Shown: positions 42,196-51,060 of the stretch, piece after piece
How positions within the stretch are numbered: the first letter of the stretch is position 1
Layout: the number at the start of each line of letters is the position of its first letter
NCBI RefSeq assembly: GCF_030718935.1
Contig: NZ_CP132194.1
Span: forward strand, 1,178,001 to 1,242,000
Direction of reading: 5' to 3'
DNA from: Psychrobacter sp. M13
GTDB taxonomy: Bacteria; Pseudomonadota; Gammaproteobacteria; Pseudomonadales; Moraxellaceae
DNA: 64,000 bases
Made by a program: the position numbers and the translations under genes
Notes under the pieces: model-generated
Told to the model about the DNA's origin: nothing
Database searches by the model: none
The model's input: only the letters and a program-made list of their open reading frames with translations

Positions 42196-43125
42196 ATGAT
42201 CGTCCGACAAAAACCGAATGCATTCAAAATACTTTTTACGTTACGTGGATCTGTCATTCCGCACATTTATCCTCAGGTTTTATTCATTACCTTACTCAGT
42301 GCCATTATATCAGCCGTTCAACATTGGATTCCAAGCTCTTTTTCTACTTATGGTGCCGCGCCTTTTACTTTACTCGGTATCGCTTTATCTCTATTTTTAG
42401 GCTTTCGTAATAATGCAACTTATCAACGCTGGTGGGAGGCGCGAGGATTATGGGGTCAGCTGGTCTTTGACTCTCGTAGCTTAACTCGTCAAGTGCTTTC
42501 GTTTATTGATGATGAGAGTGAAATAGGACGCGACACACAGCAGTCTATTATCCGCCTTAATATCGCTTTTGTTCATGCGCTACGACATAGACTGCGCAAT
42601 ACATCCCCATGGCAAGATGTTGAGCGTTTTGTAGAGCCTGAATATCATATCAGTATGCGTCAAGCGCGAAATCTACCTGAATACTTGCTACGATTAATGG
42701 GTAAAAAATTAGGCTATAGTCGACGCCAGAGTTTGTCCTCGGATCTTATGATACAGAATATGGATAACACATTATCCTCGTTGACGGTAGTTTTGGCAGC
42801 GTGTGAGCGTATTCATACGACACCGTTGCCCTTTGCTTATATTCTACTCGTCCATCGAACCACTTATTTATTTTGCTTTATGCTGCCTTTTGGTTTAGCG
42901 AACTCTTTAGGTTGGGCCACCCCTTTGATGTGCGCTGTCATTGCCTATACCTTTTTCGGTCTTGATGCTTTAAGTGAAGAGATCACGGATCCCTTCGGTA
43001 CAGAGGCTAACAATTTACCACTGACGGCCTTATCACGGATTATTGAAATAAACTTGCTAGAGGCAATGGGAGAGACGGATATCCCAGACGAGATTAGTCC
43101 AATAGATGGTTATTTTTTAGAGTAA
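42196..43125 (+). CDS. Bestrophin-family (UPF0187) ion channel
   Basis: The 309-residue protein matches bacterial bestrophins. The first helices include the pore region PFTLLGIALSLFLGFRNNATYQRWWEAR as consecutive blocks, with RNNATYQRWWEAR the strongest family signature. DSRSLTRQVLSF follows, and the C-terminal part has LPFGLANSLGWATPLMCA and FGLDALSEEITDPFGTEANNLPL. Eukaryotic bestrophins are chloride channels; bacterial ones form pentameric cation or anion channels. The ATG at 42196 has a poor ribosome site. The gene is monocistronic. Confidence 0.9.
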   Translation: MIVRQKPNAFKILFTLRGSVIPHIYPQVLFITLLSAIISAVQHWIPSSFSTYGAAPFTLLGIALSLFLGFRNNATYQRWWEARGLWGQLVFDSRSLTRQVLSFIDDESEIGRDTQQSIIRLNIAFVHALRHRLRNTSPWQDVERFVEPEYHISMRQARNLPEYLLRLMGKKLGYSRRQSLSSDLMIQNMDNTLSSLTVVLAACERIHTTPLPFAYILLVHRTTYLFCFMLPFGLANSLGWATPLMCAVIAYTFFGLDALSEEITDPFGTEANNLPLTALSRIIEINLLEAMGETDIPDEISPIDGYFLE

Positions 43126-43269
43126 ATCATAGATATGAGCCTGCTAAGTGAGAGTAGCTTTTAACAGACCCTATGCAAATATGCTCAAAGTTGGTAGTTT
43201 GAGCATTGCGATAAAGATATCTTGTAGCGGTGATCCTCTACTATACTTTTTTCTGCACAATCTATAGGG

Positions 43270-43917
43270 TCAATGAGGCGCATCAGGCTGCATCATAGGA
43301 TCAGCGTCGGCAAAGGCTTTTAGCGTACGGCAGTTGGTATCAACAGCGACAATATTGGGGTAAGGACTCAAATCGACTTTGAAACGGCGAGCAGAGGAGA
43401 CCTGCGGAATAAGATAGCAGTCTGCTAAACTAGGACTGTTGCCATAGCAGAAGTCACCACGGGTTTTGTTGGCAGCCAAGCGCTTCTCTAGCGCAGCAAA
43501 CCCATCACTCATCCAGCGCTGACACCACGCCATGACTTTGTCTTCTTCCACTGACAGCTCATTACGTAGATATTGCAGTATGCGCCGATTGTTAATCGGA
43601 TGCATATCACAGCCGATCATGGCACTGATAGCGCGGACGTGCATGCGCCCAGCAGCATCTTTGGGCAGCAATGCAGGTTCAGGATAGACCTCTTCTAACC
43701 ACTCCAAGATAGCAGGGCTCTGATATAATAGTAAATCATCGGCTTGCAGCACCGGCACTAGTCCTTGCGGGTTAAGCGCTTTAAATTCTGCCTCCAACTG
43801 CTCATCCTGTGCTAAATTGACCGTGATATTATCATAGTCCAAGCCCTTTAGATTCATCGCGATACGCGTGCGGTAAGCGGTGCTACTGCGAAAATAGCCA
43901 TAAAGCGTCATCATCAT
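43270..43917 (-). CDS. maiA: Maleylacetoacetate isomerase MaiA (zeta-class GST)
   Basis: The 215-residue glutathione transferase has the zeta-class signature SSTAYRTRIAMNLKGL at its start, NPQGLVPVL in the thioredoxin fold and SPAILEWLEEVYPEPALLP. The C-terminal helical domain includes HPINNRRILQYL and SLADCYLIPQV. It isomerises maleylacetoacetate to fumarylacetoacetate with glutathione as cofactor, the step before FahA in tyrosine breakdown. It is divergent from the IclR regulator, so the 160-bp gap between them probably holds the shared control region. Confidence 0.9.
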   Translation of the reverse strand: MMMTLYGYFRSSTAYRTRIAMNLKGLDYDNITVNLAQDEQLEAEFKALNPQGLVPVLQADDLLLYQSPAILEWLEEVYPEPALLPKDAAGRMHVRAISAMIGCDMHPINNRRILQYLRNELSVEEDKVMAWCQRWMSDGFAALEKRLAANKTRGDFCYGNSPSLADCYLIPQVSSARRFKVDLSPYPNIVAVDTNCRTLKAFADADPMMQPDAPH

Positions 43918-44076
43918 TAAATCCTTTTATTGTGTTATATAAAGGTAGGTGAAATGGTTATAATTACGCCTACGATCATCACTTTATAAAATCATAAATA
44001 TCTATTATGACTTTGCGTCTTATATCAATATATAGTAATAGCTAATTAAGCAATCAAAAAATCAATTGAGCCAATC

Positions 44077-44937
44077 ATGCCAGCAGCTAAAAATCCTGTA
44101 GATAAATCTATAAGCGCGAGTAAAAGCCAAAACGGCGTGCAATCTCTTGAAGTTGGACTATCGATATTAGATGTGCTTATCGATTATAACGAGCCTATGA
44201 TGTTAAAAGACATCGCGCAAGCGATACAGATGCATCCTGCAAAGTGCCATCGTTATTTGGTCAGTCTTATCCGCACAAACTACGCGCGTAAGCTCGATGA
44301 TGGCCGCTATGGGCTTGGCGATAGGGTCAGCTCATTAGCAGCGTTAGGCGCAATGGGTCACACAGGGTTTAACCCGAACAATATCTTAGAGCGCCTCACC
44401 TATATTGCTAATGATATTCAAAAAACGACAAACTGCGCGGTACAAATCGCCAAATGGTTCAATGAAGGCCCTATTATCATTCAGTCTGTCGAACCTGATA
44501 GTCCTATTAGTATTATTACGCGCATCGGCTCACGTATGCCATTGACGACATCGGCTACAGGCCAGCTGTTTGCTAGTTATCAGTCTGACTCTATCATTAA
44601 GCCACTTGTTATCGCCGAATGGAAAACTAATGATACGGCGTTAATAGCAGAAAAATGGCAGCACTTTGAGCAACTAAAAATCGAGATACGCCACCAAGGG
44701 TATGCAACTGTGACGGGCGATATGCTAATGGGTATTAATGCTATTACTATCCCTGTGATCCTACCAGCGCTTGATTGTACCTTCGTTAAGCCTAGCGATA
44801 GTCGCTCATTGACTGAACAACCCTCGTTAGAGTATGCGATCACCGTTATTGGTACTACAGAGCAGTTGCCAATAAGTGCAAAACATAATGTCATCGAGAA
44901 AATTATGGCAATCGCGCAGCGCTATCAAATTGCGTAG
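44077..44937 (+). CDS. IclR-family transcriptional regulator of the aromatic cluster
   Basis: The 286-residue regulator has a Ser/Asn-rich N-terminus, then a winged helix (LEVGLSILDVLIDYNEPMML, IAQAIQMHPAKCHRYLVSL) and the IclR effector domain (YIANDIQKTTNCAVQIA, RIGSRMPLTTSATGQLFASY). Its position between maiA and the VOC-fahA genes suggests it controls tyrosine/homogentisate catabolism, like HmgR of Pseudomonas; the effector (homogentisate or 4-hydroxyphenylpyruvate) is inference. A short loop (TFVKPSDSRSLTEQPSLEY) in the effector domain is unusual. The gene end overlaps a terminator hairpin. Confidence 0.85.
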   Translation: MPAAKNPVDKSISASKSQNGVQSLEVGLSILDVLIDYNEPMMLKDIAQAIQMHPAKCHRYLVSLIRTNYARKLDDGRYGLGDRVSSLAALGAMGHTGFNPNNILERLTYIANDIQKTTNCAVQIAKWFNEGPIIIQSVEPDSPISIITRIGSRMPLTTSATGQLFASYQSDSIIKPLVIAEWKTNDTALIAEKWQHFEQLKIEIRHQGYATVTGDMLMGINAITIPVILPALDCTFVKPSDSRSLTEQPSLEYAITVIGTTEQLPISAKHNVIEKIMAIAQRYQIA

Positions 44938-44950
44938 CGATTGCCTTTTT
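44908..44950 (+). terminator. Terminator overlapping the IclR gene stop codon
   Basis: GCAATCGC (44908-44915) pairs with GCGATTGC (44937-44944), followed by CTTTTT. The stem's left arm is coding and its right arm begins at the last base of the stop codon. A GCGC/GCGT inner pair may extend it. Confidence 0.65.
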
Positions 44951-45011
44951 ATAGGTTACTAATCTTCATAAGCAATGACTCACTTATCCAAGCGAGTAAG
45001 CCACTAAAGGC

Positions 45012-45587
45012 TTACTCACCCACAGGTGCAACCTCTCTTGCTTCTGCCAATTCCTCAGCGTGCAAAAACTGCGTATGCGCGGGTGCGCGCTTGGTACGTG
45101 ACCATTCATCGAGCATGTCTCTCTTAATCTCTTCGGTAATCATAGACACTTTGTCTTCTGAGGTCGGATCGTCATAAGTTAGCTCTAAGCGATGGCCATT
45201 GGGATCAAAGAAATAGATAGAATGGAAAATGCCATGGTTGGTAACGCCGATAACATCAACTCCGCCATCCTCTAATTGCTTCTTAGCCGCTATCAAAGTA
45301 TCGCGGTCTTTTACTTTCAGCGCTAAATGCTGAACCCAGTTGGGTGTATTAGGATCAAAGCCCATTTCAGGCTGATTAGGCACTTCAAAAAATGCCAGCA
45401 CATTGCCATTACCAGCATCTAAAAAGATATGCATATAAGGGTCAAAGGCTTTGGTAGAAGGTACATGGTCTTCAGCAAAGGCTAAAATAAAATTCATGTT
45501 TAAGTGCTTTTGATACCATTCGACGGTTTCTTTGGCGTCTTTGCAGCGATAGGCTACGTGATGGATTTTTTCAATTTCAAAACTCAT
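45012..45587 (-). CDS. VOC-superfamily (glyoxalase/extradiol-dioxygenase-like) metalloprotein
   Basis: The 191-residue protein has VOC modules beginning IEKIHHVAYRCKDAKETVEW and WVQHLALKVKDRDTL, ending FFDPNGHRLELTYDD. Potential metal ligands His9/His10, His87 and Glu135 give the two-His-one-carboxylate set of VOC metalloenzymes. A C-terminal tail of about 50 residues (RDMLDEWSRTKRAPAHTQFL) follows the fold. The family includes glyoxalase I, HppD-like and ring-cleaving dioxygenases. It lies 106 bp downstream of fahA on the same strand, in a tyrosine cluster with no hmgA. A direct role in the pathway, possibly homogentisate ring cleavage, is a hypothesis. Confidence 0.8.
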   Translation of the reverse strand: MSFEIEKIHHVAYRCKDAKETVEWYQKHLNMNFILAFAEDHVPSTKAFDPYMHIFLDAGNGNVLAFFEVPNQPEMGFDPNTPNWVQHLALKVKDRDTLIAAKKQLEDGGVDVIGVTNHGIFHSIYFFDPNGHRLELTYDDPTSEDKVSMITEEIKRDMLDEWSRTKRAPAHTQFLHAEELAEAREVAPVGE

Positions 45588-45693
45588 ATCAAACTCCTTT
45601 TGATAGGGCGTGCTATTGATAGGGCTGCTAATGGCTAATGGGGCGATTAACAGCTCATATTTACTATTTGCAGGCTAATACTGTATATAAACG

Positions 45694-46983
45694 CTATTTA
45701 TCAAAATCAAAATTCAGCGCAGGTAATACTTTGCCACGTACTTCACCAAAGCCGATGCGAACACCGTCTTTTTCGCTATAACCTTTCATAATCACAGTGT
45801 CACCATCTTCGATAAAGCTACGCATCTCGCCACCTTTGAGGGTGACTGGTTTGGTCGCATTCCATGCAATCTCAAGCATCGAACCATAAGAGTCAGGTGT
45901 AGGTCCCGAAATCGTCCCTGAACCCATCATATCGCCAACTTCCACTTTACAACCCGTAATGGTGTGATGGGTCAGTTGCTGTGCCATCGACCAGTACATA
46001 TGCTTAAAGTTAGTCTCACAAACGACAGTGGCTTCATCGCTGTTTTCAGGTAATAGCTCTACTGATAGATTAATATCATAGCTGTTATTGGGCTCTTTTT
46101 CATTGAGATAAGCCAGCGGCTTTGGCTCTTGGGCTGGGCATGGGGTTCTAAAAGGGGCTAAGGCATCCATAGTTACAATCCAAGGCGATACCTCAGAAGC
46201 AAAGGTTTTGGCATTAAACGGGCCGAGCGGTACATATTCCCATTTTTGAATATCGCGAGCTGACCAGTCGTTGAGCAGTACCATGCCAAAGATATGCTCG
46301 ATAGCAGCATCGACGGCAATCGGTTGACCGATATTATTGCCTTGACCGACAACGAAAGCGGTTTCAAGCTCAAAATCCAAACGCTGACAGGCTGAGAATA
46401 CAGGGCGCGCATCAGCATTGGGTTTTAGCTGACCTGATGGGCGTACTACATCGTCCCCACTGACGATGACGGTGCTGGCACGTCCGTTATAGCCAACGGG
46501 CATCTCAGTCCAGTTCGGCAGTAAGGCATTACTTGGATCACGGAACATAGTACCGACGTTGGTCGCGTGCTCTTTAGAGGAGTAAAAATCGGTAAAGCCT
46601 GGTACTCGTACAGGTAAGTGCAAGGTGACGTCAGCTTGCTGGAACAATGCCTTGCTCATCAAGTCTTGGTTCTCACTTAAATCTTTATTATCAGTAGAGA
46701 GTAGGGTTTGGATAGTTTTGCGTGCTGTCGTCCAATTATCACGGCCAGAGTCAATAAAGGCGTTCAGCGTTGAATGGTCAAAATAAGGCCCGCCGTCTAA
46801 GCTCAGTAAGCCCTCTGATTCAAGCACGGATAAATCTAATACCCGCTCGCCAATAGCTACGCCTGCGCGGCGTTGACCCTCGGCTGTTTCACTAAAGATG
46901 CCATAAGGCAGATTATGAATTGAGAAGTCAGAATCTTGAGCGACATCGATAAAAGAGGTGAGGTTTTTGTCAATCATTGACAT
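45694..46983 (-). CDS. fahA: Fumarylacetoacetase FahA
   Basis: The 429-residue hydrolase splits fumarylacetoacetate to fumarate and acetoacetate, the last step of tyrosine catabolism. Motifs: an N-terminal domain with NLPYGIFS and RAGVAIGERVLDLS; VPGFTDFYSSKEHATNVGTMFR with the catalytic Asp and His; RLDFELETAFVVGQGN with the metal-binding Glu residues; LLNDWSARDIQKWEYVPLGPF; and DMMGSGTISGP. The length matches two-domain FAH enzymes. It is the first gene of fahA-VOC. An inverted repeat (47038-47073) lies in its promoter. Confidence 0.96.
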   Translation of the reverse strand: MSMIDKNLTSFIDVAQDSDFSIHNLPYGIFSETAEGQRRAGVAIGERVLDLSVLESEGLLSLDGGPYFDHSTLNAFIDSGRDNWTTARKTIQTLLSTDNKDLSENQDLMSKALFQQADVTLHLPVRVPGFTDFYSSKEHATNVGTMFRDPSNALLPNWTEMPVGYNGRASTVIVSGDDVVRPSGQLKPNADARPVFSACQRLDFELETAFVVGQGNNIGQPIAVDAAIEHIFGMVLLNDWSARDIQKWEYVPLGPFNAKTFASEVSPWIVTMDALAPFRTPCPAQEPKPLAYLNEKEPNNSYDINLSVELLPENSDEATVVCETNFKHMYWSMAQQLTHHTITGCKVEVGDMMGSGTISGPTPDSYGSMLEIAWNATKPVTLKGGEMRSFIEDGDTVIMKGYSEKDGVRIGFGEVRGKVLPALNFDFDK

Positions 46984-47037
46984 AGAATGCTCCTTGCTGA
47001 ATATGGATTTGAAAGTATTAAAATAATAGGATAGTGA

Positions 47038-47073
47038 ATTACGTTATATATAATTACTTACGTATAATGTAAT
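47038..47073. promoter_or_regulatory. Inverted repeat in the fahA promoter, candidate regulator site
   Basis: ATTACGTTATA (47038-47048) and TATAATGTAAT (47063-47073) form a 10-of-11 inverted repeat with a 14-bp spacer, 55 bp upstream of the fahA ATG. The IclR or LysR regulator of the cluster could bind it. GTTATAATTACG in the maiA/IclR gap (near 43957) is partly similar. The remaining 320-bp gap (46984-47306) holds no ORF and, at its far end, the tyrB terminator. Confidence 0.4.
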
Positions 47074-47208
47074 TTACCAAACTATAGATTGCAAGCACTT
47101 TTATAAATGTTGTACATAAAACAGTTTTATAGTTGATACTAAATAAAACAGGTACCTATCATTCTCATTTTTAAAACCAATCGACTATACATAAAATAAA
47201 ACAGGCAC

Positions 47209-47239
47209 AAAAAAAGGCTGAGACTGGCTCAACCTTTTT
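47209..47239 (-). terminator. Terminator after tyrB
   Basis: AAAAGGCTGAG and CTCAACCTTTT pair around a 5-nt loop with one mismatch. A and T runs flank both sides. It lies about 70 bp beyond the tyrB stop. Confidence 0.7.
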
Positions 47240-47306
47240 AATTTATCTATCTTTTGCCAAACATTAAACCTGTTTGCTTAGTTCTTTCGTTTAGTTTCTC
47301 AGCTGC

Positions 47307-48503
47307 TTAGTCTTTTAGGACATCCGCCATAGCATTGGCTACATAATCGATATTATTGGTGTTCAATCCTGCCACACACATACGTGAGTTAGATATCATA
47401 TAAATACTATACTCACTTTTTAGGCGCTCGACTTGCTCAGGGGTCAGACCAGTAAAGCTAAACATACCGTTTTGACGGGTAATATAATCGAAGTTGCGGT
47501 TCGGAATTTTGGCCTCTAACACTGATTTGAGCTTTAGGCGCATGGCTTTGATACGGTCACGCATCGCATAGACTTCACCGATCCATTGCTCGTGCAACGC
47601 GGCATCGTTCATAACGATATCGACCACATGACCACCATGTGAGGGCGGGCTTGAGTAGATACGACGTACCATCGAGTTTAGCTGACCGAAGACGCGCTCG
47701 GCTTCATCTGTCGTTGGGCAAACCACTGATAGACCACCAACTCGCTCGCCATATAGCGATAAGTTTTTGGAAAACGAGTTACTGACGAACAAGGGCAGAC
47801 CCATATCTACCGCTTTACGGATAGCATAAGCATCGCTATCCATGTCCTCGCCAAAGCCTTGATAGGCGATGTCCATAAAGGGAATCAGCTCATGCTCTTG
47901 AATGACATTTAATACGGTATCCCATTGCGCATGGGTCAAATCTAGTCCCGTTGGGTTATGGCAGCACGGGTGGAGCAAAATCACATCGTCTTTATTTAAC
48001 GTTGCAAAAAATGCAATCATCTCGTCGAATCTGAGGCCACCCGTTGCGGTGTCGTAGTACGGGTATTTACCGACTTCTACATCAGAGCCTTCAAATATAG
48101 CGATATGGTTGCCCCACGTTGGGTCGCTAACGTAGCACTTAGATTGCGGGAACCATTCATTGATAAACTCTGCCCCAATCTTCAGAGCGCCTGAGCCGCC
48201 GATAGTGGCGATAGTCGCAACTAAGCCGTCTTTTAGAACCTGAGCATCTTTACCGAACAGCAAATCTTGACAGCCTTTGCGATGTCCTGGCAGGCCTGCC
48301 ATAGGCAGGTATGGACGTGCAGAAATCGAGTCAGCGATACGCTTTTCTGCGGTTTTTACGCAATCAAGCACAGGCATCACGCCATTTTCATCATAATAAA
48401 TGCCGATACCTAAATTGATTTTATTAGGATTTTCATCTGCCAAAAATTTTTCTACCAATCCCAAGATAGGATCACCAGCATAATAATCGATACGTTCAAA
48501 CAT
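47307..48503 (-). CDS. tyrB: Aromatic amino acid aminotransferase TyrB
   Basis: The 398-residue class I PLP aminotransferase opens MFERIDYYAGDPILGLVEKF, typical of the AspC/TyrB group. Other motifs: LHPCCHNPTGLDLTHAQW, FMDIAYQGFGEDMDSDAYAIR and the PLP lysine in FVSNSFSKNLSLYGERVGGL. The end has NGMFSFTGLTPEQVERL and SRMCVAGLN. It makes 4-hydroxyphenylpyruvate from tyrosine. Position between fahA and hppD supports the aromatic (TyrB) rather than the aspartate assignment, though activity on both is usual. Confidence 0.9.
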   Translation of the reverse strand: MFERIDYYAGDPILGLVEKFLADENPNKINLGIGIYYDENGVMPVLDCVKTAEKRIADSISARPYLPMAGLPGHRKGCQDLLFGKDAQVLKDGLVATIATIGGSGALKIGAEFINEWFPQSKCYVSDPTWGNHIAIFEGSDVEVGKYPYYDTATGGLRFDEMIAFFATLNKDDVILLHPCCHNPTGLDLTHAQWDTVLNVIQEHELIPFMDIAYQGFGEDMDSDAYAIRKAVDMGLPLFVSNSFSKNLSLYGERVGGLSVVCPTTDEAERVFGQLNSMVRRIYSSPPSHGGHVVDIVMNDAALHEQWIGEVYAMRDRIKAMRLKLKSVLEAKIPNRNFDYITRQNGMFSFTGLTPEQVERLKSEYSIYMISNSRMCVAGLNTNNIDYVANAMADVLKD

Positions 48504-48735
48504 GTTGCTTCCTTGTTTTCTTTATACAGCAAAATATAAATCGAGCCGCCAAAAATCATAGAGCAAATTGACGACGAACTCAATATTAGATTCAGTTATC
48601 TTTGACAATAAGTGAAATAATTCATGAAATAATGAGCCGTTTTTATCGTACTTTAAGGTTTTAAAATGCACTCAACCACCGTGTAGACAGTACTTAAGCA
48701 TATTATAAGCCATCTTTATAAATCATCACTGCAAG

Positions 48736-49662
48736 TTATTGCTGTAAGTCGTCGAAGTGATCAGAAAAATAGCGCTGCAAAAATTCCCTAAAGGCGATAG
48801 TGGCAGGCGATAAGGCGCGCGACGAACGCTGATAGATAAAGAACTGCCGCATTTTTCTCGGTTGTGCTAATGGTCGCATCTGTAAACCATTGGCGCTGAC
48901 CCAGTCAATGACCTCAGGCATATAGGGCAGACACAAAGTAATGCCAAAGCCTTGGCGAGTCATCTCAAGAGCGGTGGACATAAAGTTGACCTTGTAGCGC
49001 GCCTGCTGGACATGGCTTGCCACATCGTCAGCGAGCTCGGCGGTGACTTGCTCCAAAAAAGGCCCTTGTAGGGTAATAAGCGGGCTATGTAACAGATCCT
49101 GCCAAGTGATTGCAGATTTTTTTGCTAGTGGATGCCGCTCAGGTATCACCACGCAAAAGGGCAGCTGATATAACAAATCGGCTTTGATGTCATCCTCGGT
49201 GTCTATAAATCCAAGCTCAGTGCCAACGCCTAAGTCCACTTCAATATCTTGAATATGTTTGAGTAAATTCTCAGCCGAGCAGTCCAATAACGACACGCTA
49301 ATATCGGGATAGTGTTTGGCAAATTGCGCAATCACCGCTGGCATGGAGGACGCGGCAAACTGCGATACCGCAAGTCTCACGTTGCCTTGCGCCAAGCTGG
49401 TTAAGCTACTGGCCTCGTTTTCGAACAATTGCATCTCATTTAAGATACGCCGCGCTTGTGGTAGTAAATGATGCCCCACGACGGATAAAGACAGCTGGCG
49501 CGTAGTGCGATCGAACAATACTACACCGAGGTTTGATTCTAACTCTTTAATCAAGCCGCTGACCGCTGATTGAGTCAAATGCATCTGGTCGCTGGCACGA
49601 GTAAAGCTACCGTTGTCAGCGACTTTAATAAAAGCGTTTAATTGGCGAATGCTGATATTCAT
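48736..49662 (-). CDS. LysR-family transcriptional regulator divergent from hppD
   Basis: ATG 49662 (MNISIRQLNAFIKVADNGSF) is the standard LysR opening and has AGG upstream; the longer frame from 49695 is less likely. The 308-residue protein has an N-terminal winged helix (TRASDQMHLTQSAVSGLIKE) and a type 2 periplasmic-binding effector domain. It is divergent from hppD, with 134 bp between start codons. This is the usual arrangement of a LysR activator and its target, so it probably responds to phenylalanine, tyrosine or 4-hydroxyphenylpyruvate. Confidence 0.88.
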   Translation of the reverse strand: MNISIRQLNAFIKVADNGSFTRASDQMHLTQSAVSGLIKELESNLGVVLFDRTTRQLSLSVVGHHLLPQARRILNEMQLFENEASSLTSLAQGNVRLAVSQFAASSMPAVIAQFAKHYPDISVSLLDCSAENLLKHIQDIEVDLGVGTELGFIDTEDDIKADLLYQLPFCVVIPERHPLAKKSAITWQDLLHSPLITLQGPFLEQVTAELADDVASHVQQARYKVNFMSTALEMTRQGFGITLCLPYMPEVIDWVSANGLQMRPLAQPRKMRQFFIYQRSSRALSPATIAFREFLQRYFSDHFDDLQQ

Positions 49663-49796
49663 AAGTAAACCTGATAAATAAATCATAAAAAACAATTAGT
49701 CTTATAAATAAAGCTACTCTACTATAAATACAACGTCAATAAGAATTATTGATTTACAGCATTTTATACCACCAATTGAAATTAAGGATGATGACA

Positions 49797-50909
49797 ATGT
49801 CAGAGTTAAAGGCAGATTTATTTGACAACCCAATGGGCCTAAACGGATTTGATTTTGTTGAATTCGCCTCACCTCAGCCTGATACCGTTGAAGCTTTGTT
49901 CAAACAGCTTGGCTTTACTCATGTCGCCAATCACCGCTCAAAAGACGTGGCGCTATACCGTCAAGGTGATATCAATCTTATCTTGAACCGCGAACCAAAA
50001 AGCCAAGCCAGCTACTTCGTTGAAGAGCATGGCGCTGGTGCTTGCAGTATGGGTTTTCGCGTTCGCGATGCCAAAAAAGCTTATGAGCGTGCTATTGAAA
50101 TGGGCGCACAGCCTGTTGATGTTCCAACTGGCGTAATGGAGCTGAGACTACCTGCTATCAAGGGTATCGGCGGCTCATTGATCTATCTTATCGACCGTTA
50201 TAAAGATGGCGAATCTATCTACGATGTCGATTTTGAATTTTTTGCTGATATCGATAGAAGCCCTGTTGGCCACGGCTTTAAAGTCATCGACCACTTAACC
50301 CATAACGTCTATCGCGGTCGCATGGCTTATTGGGCAAACTTTTATGAGCGTATCTTTAATTTCCGAGAAATCCGCTTTTTCGATATCAAAGGCGAATACA
50401 CAGGCCTGACCAGTAAGGCTATGACCGCACCTGACGGTAAAATTCGTATCCCGTTGAATGAAGAGTCAAAGCAGGGCGGCGGTCAAATAGAAGAGTATTT
50501 GATGCATTTCAATGGCGAAGGTATACAGCACATTGCCTTGGCCAGTGATGACTTGTTTGCCAGTATTGATAAGCTAAGAGCCGCTGGTATTCCGTTAATG
50601 ACAGCACCAAATGATACCTATTACAAGATGCTTGATGAGCGTCTCCCTGGCCATGGCGAAAATATCTCTGATTTGCAAATGCGTGGCATCTTATTAGACG
50701 GTACAACAGAGAGTGGCACGCCGCGTCTGCTGCTACAGATTTTCTCTGAAACTATCTTGGGCAGCCCAGTTTTCTTTGAGTTTATCCAGCGTAAAGGTGA
50801 TTACGAAGAAGGTTTTGGCGAAGGTAACTTCAAAGCTTTGTTTGAATCCATCGAGCGCGATCAAGTTCGCCGCGGCGCGGTTGGTCAGTCAGAAACTGAA
50901 ACACCGTAA
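49797..50909 (+). CDS. hppD: 4-hydroxyphenylpyruvate dioxygenase
   Basis: ATG 49797 ([20 protein letters not shown]) has AAGGA at proper spacing; ATGs at 49788 and 49791 abut that ribosome site. The 370-residue Fe(II) enzyme makes homogentisate. Iron ligands are visible as His in [12 protein letters not shown], His in [12 protein letters not shown] and Glu in [11 protein letters not shown]. The C-terminal helix region [18 protein letters not shown] closes the active site. The length matches bacterial HPPDs. It is the first gene of hppD-phhA-phhB. Confidence 0.96.
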   Translation: MSELKADLFDNPMGLNGFDFVEFASPQPDTVEALFKQLGFTHVANHRSKDVALYRQGDINLILNREPKSQASYFVEEHGAGACSMGFRVRDAKKAYERAIEMGAQPVDVPTGVMELRLPAIKGIGGSLIYLIDRYKDGESIYDVDFEFFADIDRSPVGHGFKVIDHLTHNVYRGRMAYWANFYERIFNFREIRFFDIKGEYTGLTSKAMTAPDGKIRIPLNEESKQGGGQIEEYLMHFNGEGIQHIALASDDLFASIDKLRAAGIPLMTAPNDTYYKMLDERLPGHGENISDLQMRGILLDGTTESGTPRLLLQIFSETILGSPVFFEFIQRKGDYEEGFGEGNFKALFESIERDQVRRGAVGQSETETP

Positions 50910-50922
50910 TTAAAGTGCTGAA

Positions 50923-50953
50923 CGGGCAGGACAAAAGGAGTTCGTCCTGTCCC
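50923..50953. other. Stem-loop between hppD and phhA
   Basis: GGGCAGGAC (50924-50932) pairs with GTCCTGTCC (50944-50952), one G-U pair, around an 11-nt loop containing AAAAGGAG. There is no T run, so it is more likely a processing or stabilising hairpin than a terminator. Confidence 0.55.
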
Positions 50954-51060
50954 TATTAATCTGTTGTTTATAACCTATTGCTATTGATAGCGTTGTTTTA
51001 ATGACGGTTGCTAAACCCTAAATAGGGTTGGAGATGACCCGTAATAAAAGGAAGAGGGGC

